Of a stretch of DNA of 64,000 nucleotides, positions 9,475-18,636 are shown piece by piece. The DNA lies in the NCBI GenBank assembly GCA_009746045.1, contig RPFO01001900.1, positions 62,001-126,000 of the forward strand. The letters are read 5' to 3'. Source of the DNA: Mesostigma viride (lineage: Eukaryota > Streptophyta > Mesostigmatophyceae > Mesostigmatales > Mesostigmataceae). Position 1 is the first letter of the stretch. Each line of letters begins with the position of its first letter. The notes beneath the pieces are model-generated. The model ran no database searches, was not told the origin of the DNA, and saw only the letters and a program-made list of their open reading frames with translations. The position numbers and the translations under genes were made by a program.

Positions 9475-10085
9475 AGATACTAGTTAGAGGCTCGAGATGG
9501 GTGCCAGAGGTACGCGGTCATGTTCGAATATACGCTTGATTCCGTATCGAGCATTCATTTGTATACACCATCCAACATGCCATCATGACCGTTGCATCGG
9601 TCTGTAAACATAATCAAACGGCGGTGAAGGGTCAAGTCACATGTGAGAGGACCTCTCCACATACCGACACGTGGCACCCTGAGGGCGGGTCGTGGTTGAA
9701 CGCCCGCGTATACGCGTAGGTCCTATTGTCCAGACAGGTCGCGCCCCCTCGATCGTCGTGTTTCCCCCTGCTCTGTGATCTGGTTCTAGCTAGTTAGATT
9801 CTCGCTGTCGGTGCCAAGAGTATGTGGTAATAGTCGAATATACGCTTTATTCCATATTGAGATTGCATTGGCATACACAATCCTACATGCAATCCCGATC
9901 GTTGAATCATTACACGAGTCATATCGGACAGTGAAGAAGGTCGGCTCAGAAATGCTCTGACCCCTTAATACGGCGACACGTGGCCGACGAGATGGTACTG
10001 GGAACGTGGTTACCGTATCGCGTGCATATACGCATATAGTACGCCTACGGACCAGACAGGTAGCGCACTCCCTTGATCGTCGAGT
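9475..10085. repeat. Diverged ~300-bp tandem duplication downstream of the KilA-N gene
   Basis: The block 9475-9765 aligns with 9780-10085. Shared landmarks are ctagttaga, tcgaatatacgct, ttcc.tat.gag, atacac.atcc.acatgc, cgacacgtgg, cagacaggt.gcgc and tgatcgtcg. The two differ by many substitutions and small indels. The right copy includes the last ~40 bp of the KilA-N gene; the left copy ends in a broken version of the same segment. No gene is supported in either copy outside that tail. Confidence 0.65.
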
Positions 10086-11244
10086 CCAGCTTTGGGACAC
10101 GCCTGTAGAACCTCTCGAGGTTCAAGGGGCGCGTCAACAAGAGATCCTTTCGCATGTCCTCCTTGTTCTTCTTCACGACCTCCATCGGCGTCGGACCAGA
10201 CGGTGGCGCGACGAAGGTCGCCATGTCCCTTTTCACGGAGACGGCGATCTCGTGAAAGTCCCTCCCGTCCCCGGCTGCGATCGCGCGCCTCATGACCTTG
10301 CGCATGAAGTAATCGACGTTCTCGAGCTGCTCTTCGTTCATCAGGTCCCTGGCGCTGCCATTCTTGACGCCGTTGAGCCTCTTCAGCGCCCCCGCGTTCT
10401 GACCGGTCGCCGCCTCGCACGCCTTGTCGCCCAAAAACATCATGATTTTGCCCACGTCGTCCTTGTGTGCGACGGCCGAGTCCACGAAGTCGCCCAGCAT
10501 GTGCTGGGTGTCCTTGGCGATCACGCGCATGCTCGGGGGGAGCGTTCGGTCCGGCACCACGTAATTGGGACGCTTCCGGGACTCGCACACCGTGTTGATG
10601 GCGACGGTCGTCGTCGTGCCGTGGACCGCGTCGTGGGCGTCTCGCACCACCTCCATCATGGTGATGTCGCCCGCCAGGATGCGGTCCACCCACGATCCTG
10701 CCTTGACGGCAAACTTCGGGCTTATCCATGCGGCCAACTGGGTAACGAGACGGGGATGAATCCAGGTCCCGCGCTCGTCGTTCAAGCCGGTCTTGACCTC
10801 ATCGAAAACCGCGATAGAGGTCGGCTGTGATTCCATCCCACCCCTTATATCGTCGTCCAGCTCTCTGACAAAGGCTTGTACACTCGCAAGCGACCACCAG
10901 TTTTTGAATAACTTGGTACCATTGGACGCGGCGTGGCAGAGGTCCTTCCCCAAAATAAGTCGGTCGTTTTTCCGGACTTTGATTTCCTTGGTCTCGTCCA
11001 CCACAAACCCCGGGATACTCTTCATAGTGAATACCCAGTGCTTTGCATTCTCACCAGCCAGTGAGAAAAGCGGATGAACAAACCGGGTGCGACCGGCAGC
11101 GACGGCCATGGTAGGCGCTCGGAGTGGGAACTCTTGTCGCAATGAGGCGAATTTATGGTCGAGGGGCGCTGTCATTGCCGACATGATCGTCCTCGCCGAC
11201 ACGATCTCACTTGCCGACATGATCGTCCTCGCCGACACAGACAT
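10045..11244 (-). CDS. KilA-N domain protein
   Basis: 399-residue intact frame. Residues ~88-186 fit the KilA-N fold: IKVRKNDRLILGKDLCHAASNGTKLFKNWW...VQAFVRELDDDI, then the hallmark GTWIHPRLVTQLAAWISPKFAVKAGSWV. KilA-N is a DNA-binding module common in large DNA viruses and phages and usually regulatory. The C-terminal ~200 residues are helical and carry no recognised domain. The first 24 residues are encoded by a short direct repeat (gacatgatcgtcctcgccga), and ATG at 11175 (MTAPLDHK) is an equally plausible start. The gene stands alone between non-coding DNA and a divergent region. Confidence 0.75.
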   Translation of the reverse strand: MSVSARTIMSASEIVSARTIMSAMTAPLDHKFASLRQEFPLRAPTMAVAAGRTRFVHPLFSLAGENAKHWVFTMKSIPGFVVDETKEIKVRKNDRLILGKDLCHAASNGTKLFKNWWSLASVQAFVRELDDDIRGGMESQPTSIAVFDEVKTGLNDERGTWIHPRLVTQLAAWISPKFAVKAGSWVDRILAGDITMMEVVRDAHDAVHGTTTTVAINTVCESRKRPNYVVPDRTLPPSMRVIAKDTQHMLGDFVDSAVAHKDDVGKIMMFLGDKACEAATGQNAGALKRLNGVKNGSARDLMNEEQLENVDYFMRKVMRRAIAAGDGRDFHEIAVSVKRDMATFVAPPSGPTPMEVVKKNKEDMRKDLLLTRPLNLERFYRRVPKLDSTIKGVRYLSGP

Positions 11245-11631
11245 GAACTTTCCGGAAGGGGGTTATACAATTCAAGGTTCAAACAATCCAGACGTTGACT
11301 ACTAGCATTTGCCATGTGTCGCGAGGCCCTCCTCGGTTTCGGCCGCTCGCGGGATCCGCCAGCTGCTGGATCCGGCGACTCGCCGGTGTCGGACCGGCAG
11401 CTGCTGGATCCGCCAGCGGATGGATCTGCGTATACTGACTGTAACTACGTGCGCCTCACTGCGGCCAGGTCGCCGCGCGACACCAGGAGGCCAGCACGAG
11501 GTGACAGGCGGCCACGAGGCACGCGCGGCACGTCCCGACGGCGATCTCCGCGCACCGCCGCGCGTTCATCCCGTTACTCGCTCGATCGCTCGCGGACATT
11601 TCTTTCCCTCTGATGAGAAAAGAAGTGCACC
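11245..11631. other. 387-bp region with no supported gene
   Basis: A GC-rich stretch with a repeated gctgctggatccg element near 11359-11412. A 99-residue plus-strand frame (11314..11613) is Arg/Ser/Pro-rich without any motif and looks like compositional noise, so no gene is called. A GTATAC sequence at ~11431 could belong to a promoter of the downstream gene. Confidence 0.4.
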
Positions 11632-11928
11632 ATGGGAGCGTACCGCGCCGGGGTCGAACGAAAGAAGCCCGCGTGCTTTTGGGCGTCGCTCGGATCGTCG
11701 TGCGGACACGACGCGTACGTCCATCGGCCGCATCGCGACAAAGACGGCGGGTACGGCGACATCTCGCCTCGGGCGCGGGATATCGTCACCGGGGTGTACC
11801 ACGACGCGAACGAAATTCATGGGCTGAGGAAGAAGATCGACGCCTTGAAAGCGCGGCTGAAGGAGGCGAACGCAAAACGCGAAACGCCTTCGAAAGCGAC
11901 ACGGGGCGGGATCGGCCCGGTCACGTGA
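11632..11928 (+). CDS. Small GHDAY-motif protein, paralogue of the next gene
   Basis: 98 residues. Positions ~25-50 read GHDAYVHRPHRDKDGGYGDISPRARDIV. The same block recurs as GHDAYVDRPHRDKPGGYRSISPASKALM in the protein at 11980, so the two are paralogues; in both, a charged helical C-terminus follows. The GHDAY motif is followed by a His/Arg/Asp-rich segment. No known family recognised. Confidence 0.55.
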   Translation: MGAYRAGVERKKPACFWASLGSSCGHDAYVHRPHRDKDGGYGDISPRARDIVTGVYHDANEIHGLRKKIDALKARLKEANAKRETPSKATRGGIGPVT

Positions 11929-11979
11929 GTCGTTCGGACACCCCGTGGTCGTTCGCGTCACGCGATTCAAGGAGGGGGC

Positions 11980-12606
11980 ATGAAAAAAATCCCGAGCGAG
12001 TGTATACGTCCGAAGATGCAATGCAAGGGGAGGACGCAGAAGGGCGCCAAGTGTCGCAAGCGGTGTCGGGTTGGCAGGTCGTATTGCGGTCTGCACGGCG
12101 CCGCCGCGAAGAAGCGGCGACACGTCATGAGACAGGAGGGCGAGGAGAACACTTCCACCTTGGGCCATGACCTCTACACGGGCTCGACGGCGACGGCGAC
12201 GGGACGGTCGGAATCCCCTCGCGCTCGCGACCTCCTTCGAAGCGATAGGAGCCGCAAGCTCACGCCCGAGGTGGTCGATTGGAAGAAGATGGCGGACTCG
12301 TACATTCCGGAGCCTCTCCGAGGCGCGGCGCCCGGACACGATGCGTACGTCGATCGCCCGCATCGCGACAAACCCGGAGGGTATAGGAGCATCTCGCCCG
12401 CGTCCAAGGCTCTCATGGACGAATATCGCCCTGACCAACCGCCGGAATATTACACAAATCTTATTACTACCAAAGTAAGGGGATTCAAGGATCGAATGAA
12501 GGTGCACATGGAAGAGGTGGAAAGGTCGATCCAGGAGGGGCGCCGGCGCATAGAGAAGGACAGGGCGGATTTGTTGGCGTTGAAGGCGCAACGGGGGCGC
12601 GAGTGA
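11980..12606 (+). CDS. GHDAY-motif protein with N-terminal Cys/His knuckle
   Basis: 208 residues. Residues ~13-40 form CKGRTQKGAKCRKRCRVGRSYCGLH, a CxxxTxxGxxC...C..H pattern seen as a short zinc-binding knuckle at the N-terminus of assorted giant-virus proteins; a second example is at 32618-32965. Residues ~115-145 contain the GHDAY block shared with the preceding gene. The C-terminus is a charged coiled-coil-like helix (VRGFKDRMKVHMEEVERSIQEGRRRIEKDR). Possibly a nucleic-acid-binding adaptor (inference). Confidence 0.6.
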   Translation: MKKIPSECIRPKMQCKGRTQKGAKCRKRCRVGRSYCGLHGAAAKKRRHVMRQEGEENTSTLGHDLYTGSTATATGRSESPRARDLLRSDRSRKLTPEVVDWKKMADSYIPEPLRGAAPGHDAYVDRPHRDKPGGYRSISPASKALMDEYRPDQPPEYYTNLITTKVRGFKDRMKVHMEEVERSIQEGRRRIEKDRADLLALKAQRGRE

Positions 12607-12655
12607 CCGCCGTCGCGACGGGAGAAAACATCTTCCCCCGGCCCGGCTGTATACG

Positions 12656-14293
12656 ATGTCGTCCACCGAACGCGGAGCGGATTCGAACGCGGCACGGGGC
12701 GGTAGCGAAAACACGCCCGAAGTCCAAAAAGTAGCCGCTGGGAAAAATGTACGGCGTGTATCGTATACGCAAACGAATGCAGCGAGCTCTCGCCGAGTAC
12801 CTCGAGTGGCGCAAGACGCGTCCCGAGGCGCCGCCCGCGAAAAAGGCCAAGAGTACCAAGGAACACGTCGGCCGGACACGGACTCCGAGTGCCGGGAAGA
12901 TGATAAGGGAAAAGCTCGACAAGAGGTACGCGGACGCGCGTCACGCTCGGTTCTGCAAGGATGGGGACGACCGCGCCCTGCCGCCCTCGTTCGCTTCCTA
13001 TACAGGAACAGTGCACATACCGTACCTGCTGCTCGTAAACACGGAGAGTTTCGACGCGCTCGCCCACGGAGAAGTGGAGTTTACGCCTTACAATCCGCGT
13101 TACCGCGAAAAGGTTTACAACATGGCCGGGCTTTCCGTGGAATGGGACACTCTGTTTGATAACCGAAAGAGCCAAACGTCCATCCCCGAGCGATCCATCC
13201 CTCGGACATCGTCGACGAAGCGTGGTACGCCCGGTCCAACGAGTATTTGAAGCGACTTTCGACGGAAGATCTCATCCTCCTGCGATCCTATTCGCGGACG
13301 GGGGACGGGTACGCGAACAACAGCGAACAAGGTTTGTTAGGCCACCATGACCGGATTCGCAGGAAGATAGATCCTTACATACTGGACATGGAACACACCT
13401 CCCCGCTATGGGTCGCGTTTTGTCGACTGGTCAAGACCCAGGGGCTCGACACATCCGATCCCAACATATGGCACACAAGACCGACGCGGAATGACGTGAA
13501 GAGACTGAGGAAAGAACTCCAATACAAGTTGAAAGATCTTGAAGTGCGCGACGAAACGAGTCTGGCTCGTTTGGACGCCGTTCTCGAACGCTCCGATGGC
13601 AAAGACGCGATGGCAGCCGTATCGGGACTCGCGGGACTACTGGCGGAGACCCCGGCCGTGGGGGAGGAGCACATCAAATGGCTGTACTCTGTTTGGTTTT
13701 TGAAGTTTCTCTCGACCGATTACGCTGTGAAAGCGGTCGTTCCGGTGTACAAGGAATCCCTATACAGACTGATCAGACAGGCCCCGCGGGTCACGAAACC
13801 TTTCACGGTTTATCGCGGGTCTAAAGATGATTACTATCTCAAAGGGAGCAAGAACCGCGTGTACGTCAACCCTTTCGTAACATCGACGAGCCTCGACCCG
13901 GACCACGCACACGGGTTTTCCCAGAGGAGGGGCGATTGCTGCTACACGGTGATTCGCCTTCTGAAAGGTTGCCCGGCCCTGCTGTTCTGGCCTGTGAGTT
14001 ACTTCACGACCAAATCCATGGAATGGGAGATATTGCTCCCCCCGGGCGTGTCCTACCTCATCAAAGGGACACGCGCGGTCCAGTTTTCTCCGCCGTCGGA
14101 AGAAACGAAGCCTTGGACGCGGGAAAAGGCGTGCAGGATGGTTCCGCCTGCGCCGGGGGCAGATACGGAGCTGATGAAAACGACCTTCGTTCTGGTGGGG
14201 GACGAGAGAACGTTGTCCGACCCGAAGTTGCGCACGCTAGAGCTGGACAAGGCGTTTGTGGCACCCGAGAAGGAATATCAGCATACGATATGA
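12656..14293 (+). CDS. ADP-ribosyltransferase-fold protein (ExE type), frameshifted
   Basis: The start at 12656 sits directly behind a GTATAC element. Coding passes from MSSTERGADSN... to frame 0 near 12745 (at an A5 run, MYGVYRIRKRMQRALAEY) and to frame 2 near 13170-13190, then runs intact to 14293. The C-terminal domain shows the R-S-E signature of ADP-ribosyltransferases: FTVYRG at ~13803-13820, FVTSTS at ~13876-13893, and EWEILLPPG from 14021, an ExE ARTT-loop motif. The domain would transfer ADP-ribose from NAD+, with ExE forms classically arginine-directed; the target is unknown. A paralogue with QxE lies at 18637..20235. This is an annotation of fold and motif, not evidence of toxicity. 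Confidence 0.6.
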
Positions 14294-14342
14294 TCCGTTT
14301 CGGTGGGAAACATGTATGATGGTAAGTGTATACCCGCTCGCG

Positions 14343-14663
14343 ATGGACGCCAAGCTGCTGATGCACCGGCTGAAGTTTCCTTGGCATTCGATCTTCTGGA
14401 CGACGTTGAGGTCGTACGTGAACCCGTTCGAACACCCCGTCGTGTTCGCGAAGATCGCGTTAGTCGTCTTCACGATATCGCTCTTCGCGATCCTCAAGCC
14501 GAAAGAGTACACGTTCCTCGACATCCTCCACACGCTATTCTACGGCCGGCCCAACGCCTTGACAGAAGCAGACGGGCAGACCGTGAAGAAGTTCCGCGAG
14601 GCCCCAGTGAGCATGCGGACCATCGCGGTGATCACGATAGCCCTGATTACGGTCATGGGGTGA
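14343..14663 (+). CDS. Small membrane protein (106 aa)
   Basis: ATG at 14343 (MDAKLLMHRLKFPW) follows a TGTATAC element. Two hydrophobic segments are visible: VVFAKIALVVFTISLFAIL (~37-55) and a C-terminal TIAVITIALITVMG. Between them is a charged loop. This layout is common in inner virion membrane proteins of large DNA viruses. No family assigned; an upstream in-frame extension overlaps the preceding gene and is not used. Confidence 0.6.
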   Translation: MDAKLLMHRLKFPWHSIFWTTLRSYVNPFEHPVVFAKIALVVFTISLFAILKPKEYTFLDILHTLFYGRPNALTEADGQTVKKFREAPVSMRTIAVITIALITVMG

Positions 14664-14713
14664 GAAGGCGGCGGCGGTCGAGCAATAATATATCCATTCT
14701 TCTTATAGACACG

Positions 14714-15187
14714 ATGTCGTCCACCGCCTGGAAGCGCGACGTCATGCTCACGCTCAACTGTCCCGTGTCCGAGGCGTTCCCTCTCGCGGGCATCAACCGC
14801 CCCGTCTTCTCCTTCCGCGCTCAGTCCTCGTCGGCGCGGGTGCTCGCCGGCGTGCTCGCGTACGACAACGCCAGTCACGAGATCGCCGGCGCCATTTCCG
14901 TCATCGTCCCGCCTTTCGCCGAGGTATCGGACGACGACAAGCGCGCCATCGACCTGATCGCGCGCGTCCTAGACGGGCACTACGCGGTCCACGGCGCGAC
15001 GTTCGTCGAGATGCCCGTGCGCCCGGCGGGGGTCTCGAGTCACGTCAACATCACGACCGGGAGCTCGAACGGCCCGATTCCGCTGGCCGATTTCCTCGCC
15101 GCCGACGCGACCCTGTCGAGGTTCCACGCGGTCCCGATGGCCGACGGGGGCACCGCCTACGTCCCGAAGCTGTCGTTCGCCGCGTGA
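14714..15187 (+). CDS. Hypothetical 157-aa protein
   Basis: ATG at 14714 follows an AATAATATAT...CTTATAGAC promoter-like stretch. 157 residues, mixed alpha/beta composition, no membrane segment and no recognised motif. The middle carries a long hydrophobic beta-like stretch (ASHEIAGAISVIVPPF). It is convergent with the SprT-like gene, with 4 bp between stop codons. Confidence 0.65.
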   Translation: MSSTAWKRDVMLTLNCPVSEAFPLAGINRPVFSFRAQSSSARVLAGVLAYDNASHEIAGAISVIVPPFAEVSDDDKRAIDLIARVLDGHYAVHGATFVEMPVRPAGVSSHVNITTGSSNGPIPLADFLAADATLSRFHAVPMADGGTAYVPKLSFAA

Positions 15188-15191
15188 GACC

Positions 15192-16795
15192 TCACGCGGA
15201 TAGCTTGCGTTTCTTGATGGAAGGCTGTCTCCTGGACGTGACATTCAGCCTTTTGGCGCGCGTGTCCTCGTCCTCGGGATCAAAGAGGGGCAGGTAGTTG
15301 TCGTCGTCCTTCGTCCTTCCGGGTTTATTGCGGAGGACGAAATTACGCAGGTATTGTCGCGGTCTCTTCTCTTTCATTTCGTCCAGGCCTTCACGATCCG
15401 ACTGATTTTGAAAGTCTCGCAACCTTTTGAGCGTCGTACCATTAGGCCGTCGATAGTATGGTGACCCATATTCGGACGCGCCTCTCGGAGGCAATTTGAC
15501 CGGGAGCATTTGACCTCCCTTTCCGTCGTCTATGAAAGGGATCTCGCTGGTTTGGATCGCGTGTCCGAAGTAGTCGTGCGTGCTATCTAATCCGTTGAAA
15601 AGTTTGTTGTTGCGTTGGAATATGGGGCCGTGGTCGTCGTATCTGAGATCGCGGACAGGAGCCCATCTCGCATTCGCGGAATGGATCATTTCGTGCGCGA
15701 GGACTTGTAACAATTTTTGCGCGTCGGATCGGATCACTCTCCCCTCGTCCGTGCGAATGGTGTTTTTGTCTGATGACGCCTTCCCCCACCCCCCACCGTC
15801 TCTGTTGACTGCGATTTTGTATTTTCCCAGCGAATATGCGTCATTATTCTTCGCATACCCTTCGTCGGCGTTCTCTACTCTCCACATGACTTCGTGTAAG
15901 GGGAAGGAGTTCTCGAAGAAGTTTTTGTTAACTACCATGGCCGCCTTTTTCAAGTCCGCGTCGGTCAAACGTAACTTGCCGTCTTTGACCAAGTCGTTTC
16001 GTTGCATGCCGGTGAGGTCTTCAAACTCTTTGACGGCCTTGTTCCAACGCCACTTCATCGTGCCGAGGGGGGGCGTACCTGATCCATGCCCTTCGTCATC
16101 CCCGGTCCCACCATGCGATTCCAGTTTGCACCCCTGGCGCGTACGAGCTCATTGAGGTCCAGCTCCCCTTTGCGTACCCTTTCCGAAAAATCGTTGAATT
16201 GTTTTGCCGTTTCTTCGATCGACCAATCTTTCATTTTGTTCTTCAAGTGAGGTCCGAAGTAGTGGCTGAATTCGACCCACATGTCCGGCTTCTTCCTGAC
16301 ACCTTCTACCGGGTCGTACCACGTCTCGGCGGGTTCCTCCATCTTCACCTTCGGGTCCGGTCTTCGCCGGGCCTCCTCGCTTTTGGGTTGAAGGTGACTC
16401 CTGCGCTGTCTCGTCACGTCCTTCATGGCCTTGTCCCATTTCATCTGCTCTCTTCTCCGTTCAAGCTGTAACGCGGGCACGATCCTGGTTTCAATTTGGT
16501 CCAGTCGCCTCTCCAACGGTAAGCTTTCCTCGTACGATAGGTTGGAATCGTTGTTGAACGGGTCGGTTATCTCAGCAAGTTTTTCCGCCTCTTCCTTCAA
16601 CTCCATCACTTTCTTCTTGTTCGCGTCCTCGACTTTGGTCGTAAGATTTGGTTCGTCTCCATCGTCGATTTCGCCGGCTCGTGCGATGTGACTCTTTCTC
16701 GGCCTCGTGTTTCGTTTCGCTGCCGTGCCGGTCGGCTTCCGGGCAGCGGCGGTGCGTTTCACAGGCGGGGTCGCGGTTTTCCTTTTCGAGGGCAT
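15192..16795 (-). CDS. SprT-like zinc metalloprotease, copy A (frameshifted)
   Basis: Start at ATG 16795 (MPSKRKTATPPVKR), basic N-terminus. The N-terminal part ends in frame at 16055 and the C-terminal part (288 residues) reads from 16058 in another frame. The break falls on a run of seven Gs near 16066-16072; one extra G would join the frames, as in intact copy B. The protease core has LAHEMIHSANARWAPVRD (HExxH) followed by DDHGPIFQRN with the third His ligand, matching SprT/Spartan-type metallopeptidases, here with long flanking regions. In cells such enzymes act on DNA-protein crosslinks; a viral role in replication repair or head protein turnover is inference. Tandem paralogue of 16873..18587. 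Confidence 0.65.
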
Positions 16796-16872
16796 GCGTG
16801 TTATTCCCATATACTCTAGGCACATATTTTCGATTCTCCACTGCCAGGGTTGTCTGCACGACCATTAGCGCC

Positions 16873-18587
16873 TCACGCGGACGTCTTTTGTCTCTTCATA
16901 TATTTCTTCACAAAGCGCCTCTTGTCGCGCGTGTCGGGGTCCTCGCGGTCGTCCAGGGGGAGGAAGTCTTCCGGGTAGTCCCTCCTCGTTCCGGGCTTCT
17001 TTCGCAGCACCTGGGTGCGCATGTACCTCTGAATATCGTGATCTTTCAATTCTTGCACACCTGCCTCGTTTGTTATCTGTTCTATTTCCTCTAGTTGGTC
17101 AAGCGTATAGGGTAGACGGCTCGCGGAGTAGTGTTTTTCCCCTGTCTCGCTCGCTCCAATGGGAGGCCTTTCATAGTCGTACAATGAAAAAGTCTCCTCA
17201 CTGTCCCCTATGTAAGGGATATCCTTTTTTGGGACACGATGTCCAAAGTAGTCGTGGACGGTGTCAAGACCGTTGAACAGACGGTTATTGCGATGGAAGA
17301 CAGGACCATGGAAGTCGTATTGGAGATCGCGGATAGGAGCCCACCTCGAATTTGCGGAATGGATCATTTCGTGTGCAAGGAACTGTAACAATCTCTGTGC
17401 GTTCGATCGGACCACTTTCCCCTCGTCTATCACGATTTCGGTCTCGGGAGAAAACTCCTTGAAGGCCTTGAGCGCAGATGGTCTTGCGAGTCCGATCTTG
17501 TTCTTGCCTAGCGAGTACGCAAGGGTTTCGGGGTCGTCTTCCTCATCTATTTTCCACAAGACTTCGTGTACAGGGAACGAGTTGGCAAAAAAGTTTTTGT
17601 TCACCACCATCGCCGCCTTTTTCAAGTCGCTTTCCGTCAAGTTCAGTTCCCCGTCTTTTAAGAGGGTTCGATCGATACCGGTCACTTTTTCAAACTCTCT
17701 TACGGCCTTTTCCCAACGCCCTTTCATCGTTCCTATGGGTGGGCGCACCTGGCTCAACCTCTCTGTCATTCCCGGTCCCATCTTGTGGTCCCAATTCGCG
17801 CCTCTGGCACGCACTAGCTCGTCGAGGTTCAACTCCCCTCGTTGGACTCTATCCAGAAAGTTTTGATAACGTCTCGCGGCCTCCTCTTTTGACCAATCTT
17901 TCAACTTGTTTTTGCCAAAAGGTCCGTAGAAACTAGCGAACTCGACCCATGTGTCCGGAGTCTCATTTGTCCCCTTCTTTTCATTGTAAACCCCGTCTTC
18001 AATCTTTACCCGTGGAGCAGCGTGTCTCCCGCCACTCCTTTTTTTCTTAGGCACGTTCTCCATAAATGCCAACTGGTCGTTATTGGACCTGCGGCGTTTC
18101 CTCGTGGGAGGAATGTCACTCGGCAGGGGTTCGGCCGCGGCTGGCGTAGTTATAAGGTCGTACATAGGTCGTGTCGGGGAAAAAGGGTGAGTAACCTCAT
18201 AATCACGGTTTGTCAGCGTATCGAACGACAAATTCGGATCGGCGCCGAACATATCCAGGTCATAATGGATCGGGGGGACATCGAGTATATCGTCTGCATC
18301 GGTGAACACCGGATCTTGGGATATGGGGTCGCGCATGGGTTGTGTCGTGGGAGGAGAGTGGGTGACCCCATAAGTGTTCGGAAGGTTTTCCAAGTTCTCA
18401 ATGAATCCCATCCATTCCTCCTTGTCTTCCTCCGTCAGGTCTGGTACCTCTTCGGCCCGCGCGACGTGACCTTTCCTCCGCACCGCCTTCTGGAGCGTCG
18501 TGCTTCGATGCGCGACCTTGGGCTCCTTGCGCTTGGGGCGACGCGTCTCTTCGGAGTACTAGTCGCGATCTTCTTTTTCGGGGGCAT
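16873..18587 (-). CDS. SprT-like zinc metalloprotease, copy B
   Basis: A 536-residue frame from 18483 is intact. The natural start is probably ATG 18587 (MPPKKKIATSTPKRR), which aligns with copy A's basic N-terminus and needs one frameshift near 18480. Order: basic Ser/Pro-rich N-terminus; acidic linker; WVEFASFYGPFGKNKLKDWSKEEAARRYQNFLDR (shared with copy A); NWDHKMGPGMT; then the metalloprotease core with LAHEMIHSANSRWAPIRD (HExxH) and FHGPVFHRN; and a charged C-terminus. Copies A and B share the same order and ~50-60% of residues by eye, so they are a tandem duplication. Function as for copy A. Confidence 0.7.
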
Positions 18588-18636
18588 TCGTCTCCCATAC
18601 ACTCTCGTAACATTATTTATCAACCGTCGCCGTCGA

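Noticed and set aside
11314-11613. 99-aa Arg/Ser-rich frame
   Set aside because: Low-complexity composition, no motif, no conserved partner.
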